A stretch of DNA of 48,388 nt from Muribaculaceae bacterium (GTDB taxonomy: Bacteria; Bacteroidota; Bacteroidia; Bacteroidales; Muribaculaceae), in the NCBI GenBank assembly GCA_017619355.1, contig JAFZSO010000054.1:1-48388 (forward strand). Reading direction: 5' to 3'. Both the position numbers and the translations under genes were made by a program. The notes beneath the pieces are model-generated. The model worked only from the letters and a program-made list of their open reading frames with translations, was not told where the DNA came from and did not search any database. Shown here one piece after another: positions 9,376-17,770 of the stretch. Every line of letters starts with the position of its first letter. The first letter of the stretch is position 1.

Positions 9376-9537
9376 AATCGTTCGTTTTCCCTATCATTCG
9401 CAAAAACCATGCCACACCACCCCAACTGCAAAAATGTCCGCGCCCCTTCTTTCTCCATTTCATTTCCCAAAACCACCTTTTATAGCACTTTTCAGAAACA
9501 AAACAAAATATCTCCGCCAAAATTCGCATCAAAACAC

Positions 9538-9569
9538 TTGTGACCTTTAAAATATAATACTTAACTTTG
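9538..9569 (+). promoter_or_regulatory. Promoter for the dockerin-domain protein
   Basis: TTG at 9538-9540, a 21-bp spacer and TAACTTTG at 9562-9569 match the Bacteroidetes consensus; the ATG follows 57 bp later. The rest of 9376-9626 is AT-rich and holds nothing else I can recognise. Confidence 0.65.
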
Positions 9570-9626
9570 CAAACGACGTGACCCACGATTCACAGAATTC
9601 ATAATAACACTAAAAAATATACCGAC

Positions 9627-11666
9627 ATGAAGAAATTATTACTCACGCTGGCCTTGCTGCTGCCCATGCTGGCACAGGCATTGCCGTTCGTGCCCACCAC
9701 TCATCCTGGAGTCAAGCCCATTCACTGGTATTACTTAAAAACCGGCGGACGCTTCGTCTATGCCTCAGAAAGCGAGGATGCCGATATTGCCGCAAGCACT
9801 TCTTCGCAGAACAATGACGCCTACTATTGGTGCTTTGTTGGCGATGCTAATAGTGGCTACCGAATCTACAACCGAGCCACAAACAAGTATTTATATGCTG
9901 GCGAGTTTCTTGGCAATTACAATGAACCTGCTATCGACAAAGTGGAAACACGAGATAACAGCAGTTTCTACATTTACACGATGCTTAATTCAGGAACACT
10001 CAAGAATTATCTGTGCTACAACAGCAGCTCTGGCTTTTACACCACCATGGGAAAGGATTCCTATTTCACAGTCACTGAGGCTTTCGTAGAACAGGAATCA
10101 CAATATAGCAATACGCCCGACATTAATGTAGAGACATTCGACGACCATTGTGTCGTCACTGCCACAGGTACTGGTGAAGTGCATCTTTATATCGGCAATG
10201 ACGAGGTGAACAATCCCTACACCATTATGCGAACCAATGAAAACCAATATTTCACCGCCATGGCCACCAACAAAGACCCTGGCAAAGAACCGATGTCAGT
10301 AACCTACCAATTCACCGTTCCCAAGCTTGAGGGTGCAGGTCCCAACCCCAATCCCACTTTCACTCGCTATGATGCCGATGGTGTGGGCTACAGTTTTGAG
10401 TATGGAGGTCCCGAAGTATATGGTTGTGTTGCCCAATTTGTGGTTGACAACAATGCTAACACCTACTTCCAAGCCTCTCCCGACAATTGCTATGTAGTGA
10501 TGCAAGCAAGCAAGCCTGTGGCCGTGAAGCAATATAGCCTGGTTACAGCCATCGATGCTTACTATGTGTATGACTACATGATTCGCAGCTGGAAACTCGA
10601 GGGCTCTAACGACTTCTATAACTGGACCCTTATCGACACCCAAAAGGATTACCCCATGCCGCTCGTCGACCTGACCGAGGTGGTCATTCCGGTAAACGAC
10701 ACCCGCAAGTTCCGTTATTTCAAGTTCACATGCACCGAGGGCGTTTATAGTAATGTGCGACTGAGCGAAATATGGATTAACGAGCAAAGCCATGGACAAT
10801 GGACCCAATTTGACTTTAAGAGTTCGACCTGTGGCGCCGAAGGCGAGAGATACCTCAAATGTAGCGAATGTAATGCCAAAAAGTCTGAATTGACGCCTCC
10901 CGATGGAAATCACTTTTTCTCCGACGGCGTGTGCACCAAATGCGGCATTAAGGAAGACGAAACGAGGCTGATTTATAACAGCCAACGAGTGCCTCACTAT
11001 GTGAAGGCCAAACATGGCTATCGCCAATCAAACGGAACTTGGCCCAGTGCCCCTCAAGGATGGAACACTGCCGGTTTCAACGACAGCCACTGGCTCAATC
11101 TGCCCTTGGGAACAGCAAATCCAGGACACACCGACGGACCACGATACCAGCTGCGTTATAATTCATTCTGGTTCGACGAGTATAACTGCTACTGGATGCG
11201 ATTCCCCCTCATCTTGACCGAAATCGCCAGCGATGCGACCTTCACCTTCAACTGCGTGCACGACGACAACATGGTAGTATATGTCAATGGGCAGGAAGTG
11301 ATCAACAAAGAAGGTTGGTGCGAAACGCCCTACGGAAGCACCTTTGCCAACACACACGAAAGCTACAGCATCCCCGCTTCGGCATTCCACCGCGGCAAAA
11401 ATGTGATTGCAGTGTATATGCAGCAAAACACTGGAGGCGCCTACTTCGACTGCGAACTTGTTACAACGGGTGTCACAACTGGCGACTTTATCCCTGGCGA
11501 TGTGAACGGCGACGGCAAAGTGAATGTCTCCGATGTCACCACCCTCGTCAACATGATTCTGGGCGTCATCCCAAAAGACATGACCACTGCCGATGTGAAT
11601 GGCGATGGCAAAGTGAATGTGAGCGATGTCACCGCTCTCGTCAACATCATCCTCGGCGTCCACTAA
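9627..11666 (+). CDS. Large secreted multidomain protein ending in a type I dockerin-like module
   Basis: A 679-aa exported protein of unknown target. A signal peptide (MKKLLLTLALLLPMLAQALP) is followed by aromatic-rich repeats of the YYWCFVGDANSGYRIYNRAT kind, resembling lectin-type folds. A discoidin (F5/8 type C)-like segment lies around residues 255-390 (SWKLEGSNDFYNWTLIDTQ, RYFKFTC). Next comes a four-cysteine region (CSEC and CTKC, about residues 412-440) that may bind a metal. A galactose-binding-like beta sandwich follows at about 480-615 (FNCVHDDNMVVYVNGQEVI). The last 55 residues are two EF-hand-type repeats, both with DVNGDGKVNVSDVT, as in dockerin type I. No enzymatic domain is recognised. 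It has its own promoter and a strong terminator, so it is monocistronic. Glycan binding is an inference. Confidence 0.8.
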   Translation: MKKLLLTLALLLPMLAQALPFVPTTHPGVKPIHWYYLKTGGRFVYASESEDADIAASTSSQNNDAYYWCFVGDANSGYRIYNRATNKYLYAGEFLGNYNEPAIDKVETRDNSSFYIYTMLNSGTLKNYLCYNSSSGFYTTMGKDSYFTVTEAFVEQESQYSNTPDINVETFDDHCVVTATGTGEVHLYIGNDEVNNPYTIMRTNENQYFTAMATNKDPGKEPMSVTYQFTVPKLEGAGPNPNPTFTRYDADGVGYSFEYGGPEVYGCVAQFVVDNNANTYFQASPDNCYVVMQASKPVAVKQYSLVTAIDAYYVYDYMIRSWKLEGSNDFYNWTLIDTQKDYPMPLVDLTEVVIPVNDTRKFRYFKFTCTEGVYSNVRLSEIWINEQSHGQWTQFDFKSSTCGAEGERYLKCSECNAKKSELTPPDGNHFFSDGVCTKCGIKEDETRLIYNSQRVPHYVKAKHGYRQSNGTWPSAPQGWNTAGFNDSHWLNLPLGTANPGHTDGPRYQLRYNSFWFDEYNCYWMRFPLILTEIASDATFTFNCVHDDNMVVYVNGQEVINKEGWCETPYGSTFANTHESYSIPASAFHRGKNVIAVYMQQNTGGAYFDCELVTTGVTTGDFIPGDVNGDGKVNVSDVTTLVNMILGVIPKDMTTADVNGDGKVNVSDVTALVNIILGVH

Positions 11667-11697
11667 ATTCTCTCCTCCTGCAAAGGAGCTTCTATAA

Positions 11698-11727
11698 AGC
11701 CGCGCGGCAACCCGCGCGGTTTTTTTA
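11698..11727 (+). terminator. Rho-independent terminator of the dockerin gene
   Basis: CCGCGCGG at 11700-11707 and CCGCGCGG at 11712-11719 form a stem with a CAAC loop, followed directly by a run of T. It lies about 32 bp after the stop codon. Confidence 0.9.
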
Positions 11728-11753
11728 TTGCGCACAACTTTTCAATTTCTTTT

Positions 11754-11777
11754 CGAGCATTCGAGCATTCGAGTATT
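11754..11777. repeat. Three 8-bp tandem repeats (CGAGCATT) upstream of purL
   Basis: CGAGCATT occurs twice and CGAGTATT once, head to tail. The following stretch to 11850 shows several short words (TTTGCGAGAGGAA; GTCATCAAT) that recur, partly inverted, in the non-coding composite repeat near 46.2 kb. Function unknown. Confidence 0.55.
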
Positions 11778-11899
11778 CGCCCCCCACCCTCAAAGAAAGA
11801 ACTGTCGTCAGCCAGCTTTGCGTGCCACCCGCTTTGCGAGAGGAATAATTGTCATCAATAACAATTGTCATCCCGTTGTCATCAATTGTCTGACTTAAA

Positions 11900-11931
11900 T
11901 TTGCCGCACTCAAGAAAAAGTTGTAACTTTA
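11900..11931 (+). promoter_or_regulatory. Promoter for purL
   Basis: TTTG at 11900-11903, 20 bp, then TAACTTTA at 11924-11931, one base off TAnnTTTG. The purL ATG at 11958 follows at a normal leader distance. This position is why the in-frame codon at 11865 is not used as the start. Confidence 0.6.
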
Positions 11932-11957
11932 CACTCCCAAAACAAGCATTCACTTTT

Positions 11958-14900
11958 ATGATAACATTTTTCAAAAAGGGAGCGAAAACAGTCTACGCCG
12001 TAGACAGCAACCATTCGCTCTCCACCCCCGAAGTACAGAAACTTGAGTGGCTCCTGAACGCCACGCGTTTAAACGACGACACCCTGCGCGGAACCTTCAT
12101 CGGACCTCGCCGCGAGATGATAACCCCTTGGAGCACCAATGCTGTCGAAATCACCCAGAACATGGACCTCAGCGGCATTGAGCGCATCGAGGAGTTCACT
12201 GTGACCCGCGACAAAGAGCCGCAGTGCGATGTGATGCTCCAGCGCATCTACCACACCCTCGACGACCAGGTGTTCAATATCACCCGCGCGCCCGAACCTA
12301 TTATATATATCGACAACCTCGAGCAGTACAACCTCGACGAAGGTCTTGCCCTGAGCAGCGAGGAAATCGACTACCTCAACGGCCTGAGCAAGCGCCTGGG
12401 CCGACCGCTCACCGACAGCGAGGTGTTCGGCTTCTCGCAGGTCAACAGCGAGCACTGCCGCCACAAGATTTTCAACGGCACCTTCATCGTCGATGGCGAG
12501 GAAATGCCCGTGTCGCTCTTCAAGCTCATCAAGAAGACCACCGCCGACAACCCCAACAAGGTGATCTCGGCCTACAAAGATAATGTGGCGTTCGTCGAAG
12601 GACCCGTCATCCAGCAGTTCGCTCCCGAACGGCCCGACAAGCCCTCGTTCTTCGAGGTCACCGACATCGAGTCGGTCATCTCGCTCAAGGCCGAGACGCA
12701 CAACTTCCCCACCACGGTCGAACCCTTCAACGGTGCAGCAACAGGCACCGGTGGCGAGATTCGCGACCGTCTGGGTGGCGGTCAGGCCAGTCTGCCGCTG
12801 GCGGGTACGGCCGTGTATATGACCAGCTATCCGCGCACCATGGCCGAGCGTGCCTGGGAACGCTGCACCATGCCTCCCCGACCCTGGCTCTACCAGACGC
12901 CCGAGCAGATTCTCATCAAGGCATCCAACGGTGCCAGCGACTTCGGCAACAAGTATGGCCAGCCCCTCATCTGCGGCTCAGTGCTCACCTTCGAGCACCA
13001 GCAGGGCAAGCAGCAGTTTGCCTACGACAAGGTTATCATGCTGGCTGGCGGTGTGGGCTTCGCCAACCGTCGCGACGCCATCAAGGGCACACCCCAGGCG
13101 GGCGAGAAGGTCGTCGTCATGGGCGGCGACAACTACCGCATTGGCATGGGCGGCGGTGCCGTGAGCAGCGTCAACACAGGCCAGTATGCGGGTGCCATCG
13201 AGCTCAACGCCGTGCAGCGCGCCAACCCTGAGATGCAGAAGCGTGTGGCAAATGTCATCCGCGCACTCGCTGAAAACAAGACTAACCCCATCGTCTCCAT
13301 CCACGACCACGGCGCCGGCGGCCATCTCAACGCCCTGAGCGAACTCGTCGAGGAGACGGGCGGCAAAATCAATATGGCAGCATTGCCCGTGGGCGACCCC
13401 ACCCTCTCGGCCAAGGAAATCATCGGCAACGAGTCGCAGGAGCGCATGGGCATGGTGGTCAACGACAAGGATGTGGACTTCATCGAGAAGATTGCCCAGC
13501 GCGAACGCGCACCCTTCTACCTCGTGGGCGAGACCACGGGCGACCACCGCTTCGTCTTCGAACAGGCCGACGGCAACCGACCCATCGACCTTGCCATGAC
13601 CGACATGTTCGGCAGTTCGCCCAAGACGGTGATGACCGACATCACCGCTCCGCACAAGTTCAAACCAGTGAAGACTTCTACTTCCAACCTTAACGACTAT
13701 GTGGAGACCGTGCTCCAGCTCGAGGCGGTGGCATGCAAGGACTGGCTCACCAACAAGGTGGACCGCTCGGTTACCGGCAAGATTGCACGCCAGCAATGCC
13801 AGGGCGAGATTCAGCTCCCGCTGAGTGACTGCGGCGTGGTGGCGCTTGACTACACCGGAACTGCCGGCATCGCCACCTCTCTCGGACATGCTCCGCAGGC
13901 TGGTCTCATCGACCCCGCAAGCGGCTCGGTGCTCTCCATTGCCGAAGCGCTTACCAATATCGTCGGAGCCAACCTTAACGGTGGTCTCAGCACCGTCTCG
14001 CTTAGCGCCAACTGGATGTGGCCCTGCCGCAACGAGGGCGAGGATGCGGGTCTCTACCGCGCCGTGAAGGCGTGCAGCGACTTTGCCTGCGCCCTGGGCA
14101 TCAACATCCCCACCGGCAAGGACAGCCTCTCCATGACCCAAAAATATGGCAAGAAGAAGATTCTGGCTCCCGGCACCGTCATCATCTCGGCTGCCGGCGA
14201 AGTCGCTGATGTGAAGAAGACGGTTTCGCCCGTGCTCCAGCCCCGCAAGAGCCAAATCTACTATATCGACTTCACGCAAGCGCCCCTCCAGTTGGGCGGC
14301 AGCGCACTGGCACAGGCACTGGGCTTCGTGGGCGACAAGGCACCGCAAGTGCCCGACCCCGCCTGCTTTGCCACCGCCTTCAACGCCATCCAGCAACTCG
14401 TGGACAAGGAACTGCTGCTCGCCGCACACGATGTGAGCGCCGGCGGTCTCATCACCACCCTGCTCGAAATGACCTTTGCCAACCGCAAGGGCGGTCTCAA
14501 TATGCTGCTCGACGCCTTCGACGAGAAGGACCTCATCAAGATTCTCTTTGCCGAGAATCCCGCACTCGTCATTCAGGTGGCCAACCCGCAATGCGGCAAG
14601 GTAGAGCGTATGCTCGCCAAGCAGGGCGTGAAGTTCCTGTGCATCGGCCAGCCCGTCGACGACCGCACACTCACCCTGAGCCACAACGGCAAGGACCACA
14701 TGCTCTTCATCGACCCCTTGCGCGACCTCTGGTACAAGTCAAGCTACCTGCTCGACTGCAAGCAGAGCGGCGCCAAACTGGCAAAAGCACGCTTCGAGAA
14801 CTACAAGAAGCAACCGCTGCGCTGGCGCATGCCTAAAGGCTTCACCGGCCGACTCGCCGACCTGGGCATCAGCGGCTACTCGCATAAGCCCAGCGGCATC

Positions 14901-15653
14901 AAGGCGGCCATCATACGCGAAAAGGGCGTGAACGGCGACCGTGAAATGGCCTACTCGCTCTATCTCGCCGGCTTCGATGTGAAGGATGTGCACATGACAG
15001 ACCTGATGAGCGGCCGCGAGACGCTCAAGGATGTGTCGATGATTGTGTTCTGCGGCGGTTTCTCTAACAGCGATGTGCTCGGCTCGGCCAAGGGTTGGGC
15101 AAGCGGTTTCGTGTGGAACGACAAGGCGCGCAAGGCACTCAAGGATTTCTATAGCCGACCCGACACCCTGAGTCTGGGCATCTGCAACGGTTGCCAGGTG
15201 ATGATCGAACTCAACCTCATCAACCCCGAGTTCAAGTCGCAGCCACACATGGACCACAACGACAGCCACAAGTTCGAATCAGGCTTCGTAGGCCTCACCA
15301 TACCCGAGAACAACTCGGTCATGTTCCACTCCCTGGCAGGCTCCAAACTGGGCATCTGGGTTGCGCACGGCGAGGGCAAGTTCAACCTCCCCGAGGGCAT
15401 CGACCACTACAATGTGGTGGCACAGTACAGCTACCGCTCCTATCCCGGCAATCCCAACGGCTCACCCCAAGGCATCGCAGGCATCGCTTCGGCCGACGGA
15501 CGCCACCTGGCCATGATGCCCCACCTCGAGCGCGCCATCTTCCCCTGGCAATGCGCCTACTACCCCGAGGCCCAACGCCACATGCACGAAGTAACCCCCT
15601 GGCTCACCGCCTTCCTCAACGCCCGCCACTGGATCGAACAACACAAAGGATAA
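11958..15653 (+). CDS. purL: Phosphoribosylformylglycinamidine synthase (single-chain PurL)
   Basis: This enzyme carries out the fourth step of purine synthesis, converting FGAR, glutamine and ATP to FGAM. At 1231 aa it is the long single-chain form that fuses the synthase to its glutaminase. The synthase part shows SLKAETHNFPTTVEPFNGAA and TGTGGEIRD near the N-terminal third. The C-terminal class I glutamine amidotransferase shows LGICNGCQVM with the nucleophile at about C1079, and a following HGEGKF segment. The frame is open 31 codons further upstream, but the ATG at 11958 is preferred because it begins MITFFKKGAKTVYAV, the usual N-terminus, and lies behind a consensus promoter. It is apparently monocistronic. 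Confidence 0.97.
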   Translation: MITFFKKGAKTVYAVDSNHSLSTPEVQKLEWLLNATRLNDDTLRGTFIGPRREMITPWSTNAVEITQNMDLSGIERIEEFTVTRDKEPQCDVMLQRIYHTLDDQVFNITRAPEPIIYIDNLEQYNLDEGLALSSEEIDYLNGLSKRLGRPLTDSEVFGFSQVNSEHCRHKIFNGTFIVDGEEMPVSLFKLIKKTTADNPNKVISAYKDNVAFVEGPVIQQFAPERPDKPSFFEVTDIESVISLKAETHNFPTTVEPFNGAATGTGGEIRDRLGGGQASLPLAGTAVYMTSYPRTMAERAWERCTMPPRPWLYQTPEQILIKASNGASDFGNKYGQPLICGSVLTFEHQQGKQQFAYDKVIMLAGGVGFANRRDAIKGTPQAGEKVVVMGGDNYRIGMGGGAVSSVNTGQYAGAIELNAVQRANPEMQKRVANVIRALAENKTNPIVSIHDHGAGGHLNALSELVEETGGKINMAALPVGDPTLSAKEIIGNESQERMGMVVNDKDVDFIEKIAQRERAPFYLVGETTGDHRFVFEQADGNRPIDLAMTDMFGSSPKTVMTDITAPHKFKPVKTSTSNLNDYVETVLQLEAVACKDWLTNKVDRSVTGKIARQQCQGEIQLPLSDCGVVALDYTGTAGIATSLGHAPQAGLIDPASGSVLSIAEALTNIVGANLNGGLSTVSLSANWMWPCRNEGEDAGLYRAVKACSDFACALGINIPTGKDSLSMTQKYGKKKILAPGTVIISAAGEVADVKKTVSPVLQPRKSQIYYIDFTQAPLQLGGSALAQALGFVGDKAPQVPDPACFATAFNAIQQLVDKELLLAAHDVSAGGLITTLLEMTFANRKGGLNMLLDAFDEKDLIKILFAENPALVIQVANPQCGKVERMLAKQGVKFLCIGQPVDDRTLTLSHNGKDHMLFIDPLRDLWYKSSYLLDCKQSGAKLAKARFENYKKQPLRWRMPKGFTGRLADLGISGYSHKPSGIKAAIIREKGVNGDREMAYSLYLAGFDVKDVHMTDLMSGRETLKDVSMIVFCGGFSNSDVLGSAKGWASGFVWNDKARKALKDFYSRPDTLSLGICNGCQVMIELNLINPEFKSQPHMDHNDSHKFESGFVGLTIPENNSVMFHSLAGSKLGIWVAHGEGKFNLPEGIDHYNVVAQYSYRSYPGNPNGSPQGIAGIASADGRHLAMMPHLERAIFPWQCAYYPEAQRHMHEVTPWLTAFLNARHWIEQHKG

Positions 15654-15672
15654 CTAATTCTCAATATCATTA

Positions 15673-15808
15673 GCCCTGTAGGGGCGACAGATAAAAACCT
15701 GATTCACATTCTGCCGTCCCGATGGGACTAGATTCAGGATACGCCCAATTGACAGGGGTTCCGCCTACGGCTTTACCCCTGCCTAAGTTCTTGACAGTCC
15801 TAACGGAC
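15673..15808. repeat. Cluster of short GC-rich hairpins (Bacteroidetes-style intergenic palindromes)
   Basis: Four hairpins follow in a row between purL and the HD gene: CCC-TGTA-GGG (15674-15683); GTCCC-GAT-GGGAC (15716-15728) enclosed by CCTGA/TCAGG (15698-15702, 15734-15738); CAGGGGT/ACCCCTG (15753-15759, 15775-15781) enclosing CCG-CCTA-CGG; and GTCC-TAAC-GGAC (15797-15808). Clusters of this look are common between genes in this phylum and resemble REP-type elements spread by REP-associated transposases. The open frame running through it (from 15722) is not thought to be translated. Confidence 0.7.
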
Positions 15809-15877
15809 TTTTACCAGACACAAATAATAAATAACATCAATTCCATACTAGAAAATCTCAAGTATCAAAATCGAATT

Positions 15878-16501
15878 ATGAACTGTTCAAAAAATAAACA
15901 ATCACAGACATCGCAAATAGAGATTGCACTGGAAATTGCGATGAAAGCCCACAAGGGACAACGCGACCTTGACGGCAAACCCGTAATCCTGCATCCGCTC
16001 ACAGTTGCCCTGAAAGGCAACAATGAGAACGAAATTGTCGCTGGTCTGTTGCACGATGTGGTTGAAGACACCGACTGGACCTTTGACGATTTACTCAATG
16101 CCGGCATATCAACTGAAATAGTTGATGCACTGCGTTTGCTCACTCACAGCAAGGATGATGACTATCTTGACTATGTACGGAGAATTGCCGACTCTCATAA
16201 TGCCACCGCAATTAATGTAAAATGCAACGACCTTGAACATAACCTTGATCGTGGCCGTAAAGGCGATCACTTGCGAATCGTTGCGAAGCATACTGCCGCA
16301 AAGTCAATCATTCATCGCGACAATGGCGATGAGAGCGCGGCATGGGATTTCCTGCTTGAAGACCCCAACGAAGGAAAATACTGGCAAGCTAAATTTGCCT
16401 TCCAAGTTAAAAGAAAAACCATTGAAGAAGCTACCACAGAAGCGGGAATTACCATCGATGAGTACATGCAGTTCTTTCATCCCGACAGAAAAGAACTTTA
16501 G
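15878..16501 (+). CDS. HD-domain hydrolase (SpoT/MESH1-like)
   Basis: A 207-aa cytoplasmic protein with a single HD domain of the kind found in RelA/SpoT hydrolase regions and small alarmone hydrolases. Visible metal-site elements are H25 (AMKAHKGQRD), H39 in ILHP, H59-D60 in GLLHDVVEDT with E63-D64, and the later NDLEHNLDRG. No synthetase or TGS/ACT domain is present. Degradation of (p)ppGpp or a similar nucleotide is a family-based inference, not shown. The frame is open to 15722, but that part overlaps a hairpin-repeat cluster; the ATG at 15878 gives a normal N-terminus. It is isolated between purL and a non-coding repeat element, with no clear promoter. Confidence 0.85.
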   Translation: MNCSKNKQSQTSQIEIALEIAMKAHKGQRDLDGKPVILHPLTVALKGNNENEIVAGLLHDVVEDTDWTFDDLLNAGISTEIVDALRLLTHSKDDDYLDYVRRIADSHNATAINVKCNDLEHNLDRGRKGDHLRIVAKHTAAKSIIHRDNGDESAAWDFLLEDPNEGKYWQAKFAFQVKRKTIEEATTEAGITIDEYMQFFHPDRKEL

Positions 16502-16692
16502 TTCGGGCAACAAGCGGCTTCAATGAACTGAACCGTGCTGCTTTACGATAGGACAAATCCAATTTGTGCTATCACCATTTCTATTCTCCTCCCCATCCAC
16601 TATCTTCGCCCACGCGTCTACACGCATAAGCGCTCTTTGACAACTTCCCCATAAGCATAATCAGTCGGGCAGTCGTAAGGCACCGCCTCACG

Positions 16693-16858
16693 AACCCCGA
16701 AGGGCTCGAGGCGATTTCAAAGTCTTAGTCGTGCGAAGCACGGTGGACGGTGCTGAAGCATTGAAACTCGACTCAACCCCGAAGGGCTCGAGGCGATGTT
16801 GAAGCACGAGTCACGCTTGCGTAGCGTGCGGTGCCCAAAGGGCATCAACACTCGACTC
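16693..16858 (+). repeat. Two tandem structured units with covarying stems
   Basis: Two 82-bp-period units each start AACCCCGAAGGGCTCGAGG. Unit 1: closing stem TTTCAA (16715-16720) with TTGAAA (16761-16766), enclosing hairpins GTGC-GAA-GCAC (16731-16741) and TGCT-GA-AGCA (16751-16760). Unit 2: closing stem TGTTGA (16797-16802) with TCAACA (16845-16850), enclosing CACGC/GCGTG (16812-16828) and TGCCC-AAA-GGGCA (16832-16844). Each unit ends CTCGACTC. Stem sequences differ but pairing is kept, as expected for a conserved three-way junction in RNA or single-stranded DNA. Which strand is transcribed, if any, is unknown. Confidence 0.75.
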
Positions 16859-16874
16859 AACTCCGAGATCTTTG

Positions 16875-16942
16875 ACGAAAGTACACATTCTTCTACGAAA
16901 GTACTATATTCTCTAACGAAAGCAATACAATAAATAACGAAA
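16875..16942. repeat. Array of four ACGAAAG words at 20-21-bp spacing
   Basis: ACGAAA begins at 16875, 16895, 16916 and 16937, the first two followed by GTAC and the last two by GCA. The near one-to-two-turn helical spacing looks like a set of binding sites. A related array in inverse orientation lies at 45951-46004. Confidence 0.6.
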
Positions 16943-17263
16943 GCAGTATAATGCTGAAATCATTAATATACCTAAAATCAGCTTATTATAAAATAATCTG
17001 CATTTTTCCCATAATTCCCACATGATTCACCCTTCCCGCCCTTCCCATCCATCCACAGATTCCGAGCTTGCGAGGCTTTATGACACCGATAGGTGCCACT
17101 TTTCGAGATTACACCCCCTGCGTCGTCTTTGTTTTTCTTTCGCAAAAAGCACAAAAAGGAGCCCCTAAAAGCCGCGCGTTGCGCGGTATTATTGACATAT
17201 TGTTGTCTAAAATCCGTATTAATCAGAATAATCCGCAGTTTTTCTCCTAAACTCCTCAACTCC

Positions 17264-17770
17264 TTAGAAACCCATAGTACTCGTCGGGGCCAACTCCAGT
17301 TTGTAGTAGATGCAGGCCTGGTCGCGGTAGAACTCGGTTGCGCCCCAGCGCTTCCAGTATCGATGGGTCTTGAGTTGGTGCAGCACAGGGATGAAGATGA
17401 AATCGTAGCGAGCCCTCAATTCGGGCATGATAGACATGAGCATGTCGTAGTTAAGGCGACTGCCGCGATAAGCTTCTGCAACGATAAACGAGAACACGGC
17501 CGTATAACGGCGGCTGTTGAGGCTTGCAAGCAGCTCAGGAGCATCAACGAGAATCTGCGATGTCTCTTCCTCGATGCGGTAGTCGCTCATGTTCAGCAAA
17601 CCTATCACTTCTCCCTGGTCATCCACAGCCTTCACGCTCAACGGCCAGTTGAAGTGCAGATTGTGCACCCAATCCTCCACCTCGGCACGGTCGAAGCCAT
17701 ATTGACGCACCATCCAGTCAACGGTGAGCGGCGCATCGGCAGCGGTCATTCTATGCAATGTGTACGGCAT
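17264..17770 (-). CDS. GNAT-fold acetyltransferase-like protein
   Basis: A 168-aa protein that looks like an N-acetyltransferase of the GNAT fold. The N-terminus (MPYTLHRMTAADAPLTVDWM) has the usual first strand, followed by a GEVIGLLNMSDYRIEEET strand pair. The expected acetyl-CoA loop is in the right area (FSFIVAEAYRGSRLNYDML) but departs from the Q/RxxGxG/A pattern, so activity on acetyl-CoA is uncertain. The start at 17770 overlaps the end of the upstream gene by 20 bp; an alternative ATG at 17749 would remove the overlap but delete the first strand. It is coupled to the LPG-synthase-like gene, suggesting that they act together. Confidence 0.65.
   Translation of the reverse strand: MPYTLHRMTAADAPLTVDWMVRQYGFDRAEVEDWVHNLHFNWPLSVKAVDDQGEVIGLLNMSDYRIEEETSQILVDAPELLASLNSRRYTAVFSFIVAEAYRGSRLNYDMLMSIMPELRARYDFIFIPVLHQLKTHRYWKRWGATEFYRDQACIYYKLELAPTSTMGF

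Larger units (their letters stand above)
16574..17268. repeat. Non-coding composite repeat element, copy 1
   Basis: This gene-free stretch shares ordered blocks with 45729-46321. In order: ACCATTTC, then exactly 27 bp from its first base, TATCTTCGCC (a near-promoter word); structured units (listed separately); arrays of ACGAAAG; the word GCAGTATAAT (16943-16952); a pyrimidine tract built on CCTTCCCAT; a CCGCGC-GTT-GCGCGG hairpin (17172-17186); and the 17-bp identical end CTCCTCAACTCCTTAGA (17252-17268), which runs into the 3' end of the GNAT gene. No protein is encoded. It may be a non-autonomous mobile element or a transcribed structured RNA. Confidence 0.65.

Noticed and set aside
12978-14699. 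573-codon open frame on the minus strand inside purL
   Set aside because: It is a shadow of the purL coding frame in GC-rich DNA; its translation has biased low-complexity composition (A, V, H, G, D), no domains and no promoter.
15722-15877. N-terminal extension of the HD hydrolase
   Set aside because: The extra 52 codons overlap a hairpin-repeat cluster and resemble no HD protein; the ATG at 15878 gives a normal start.
16502-17263. tRNA or rRNA genes in the structured intergenic DNA
   Set aside because: Despite many hairpins, no T-loop GTTCGA-type motif, acceptor stem or anticodon arm could be assembled here or elsewhere in the window.
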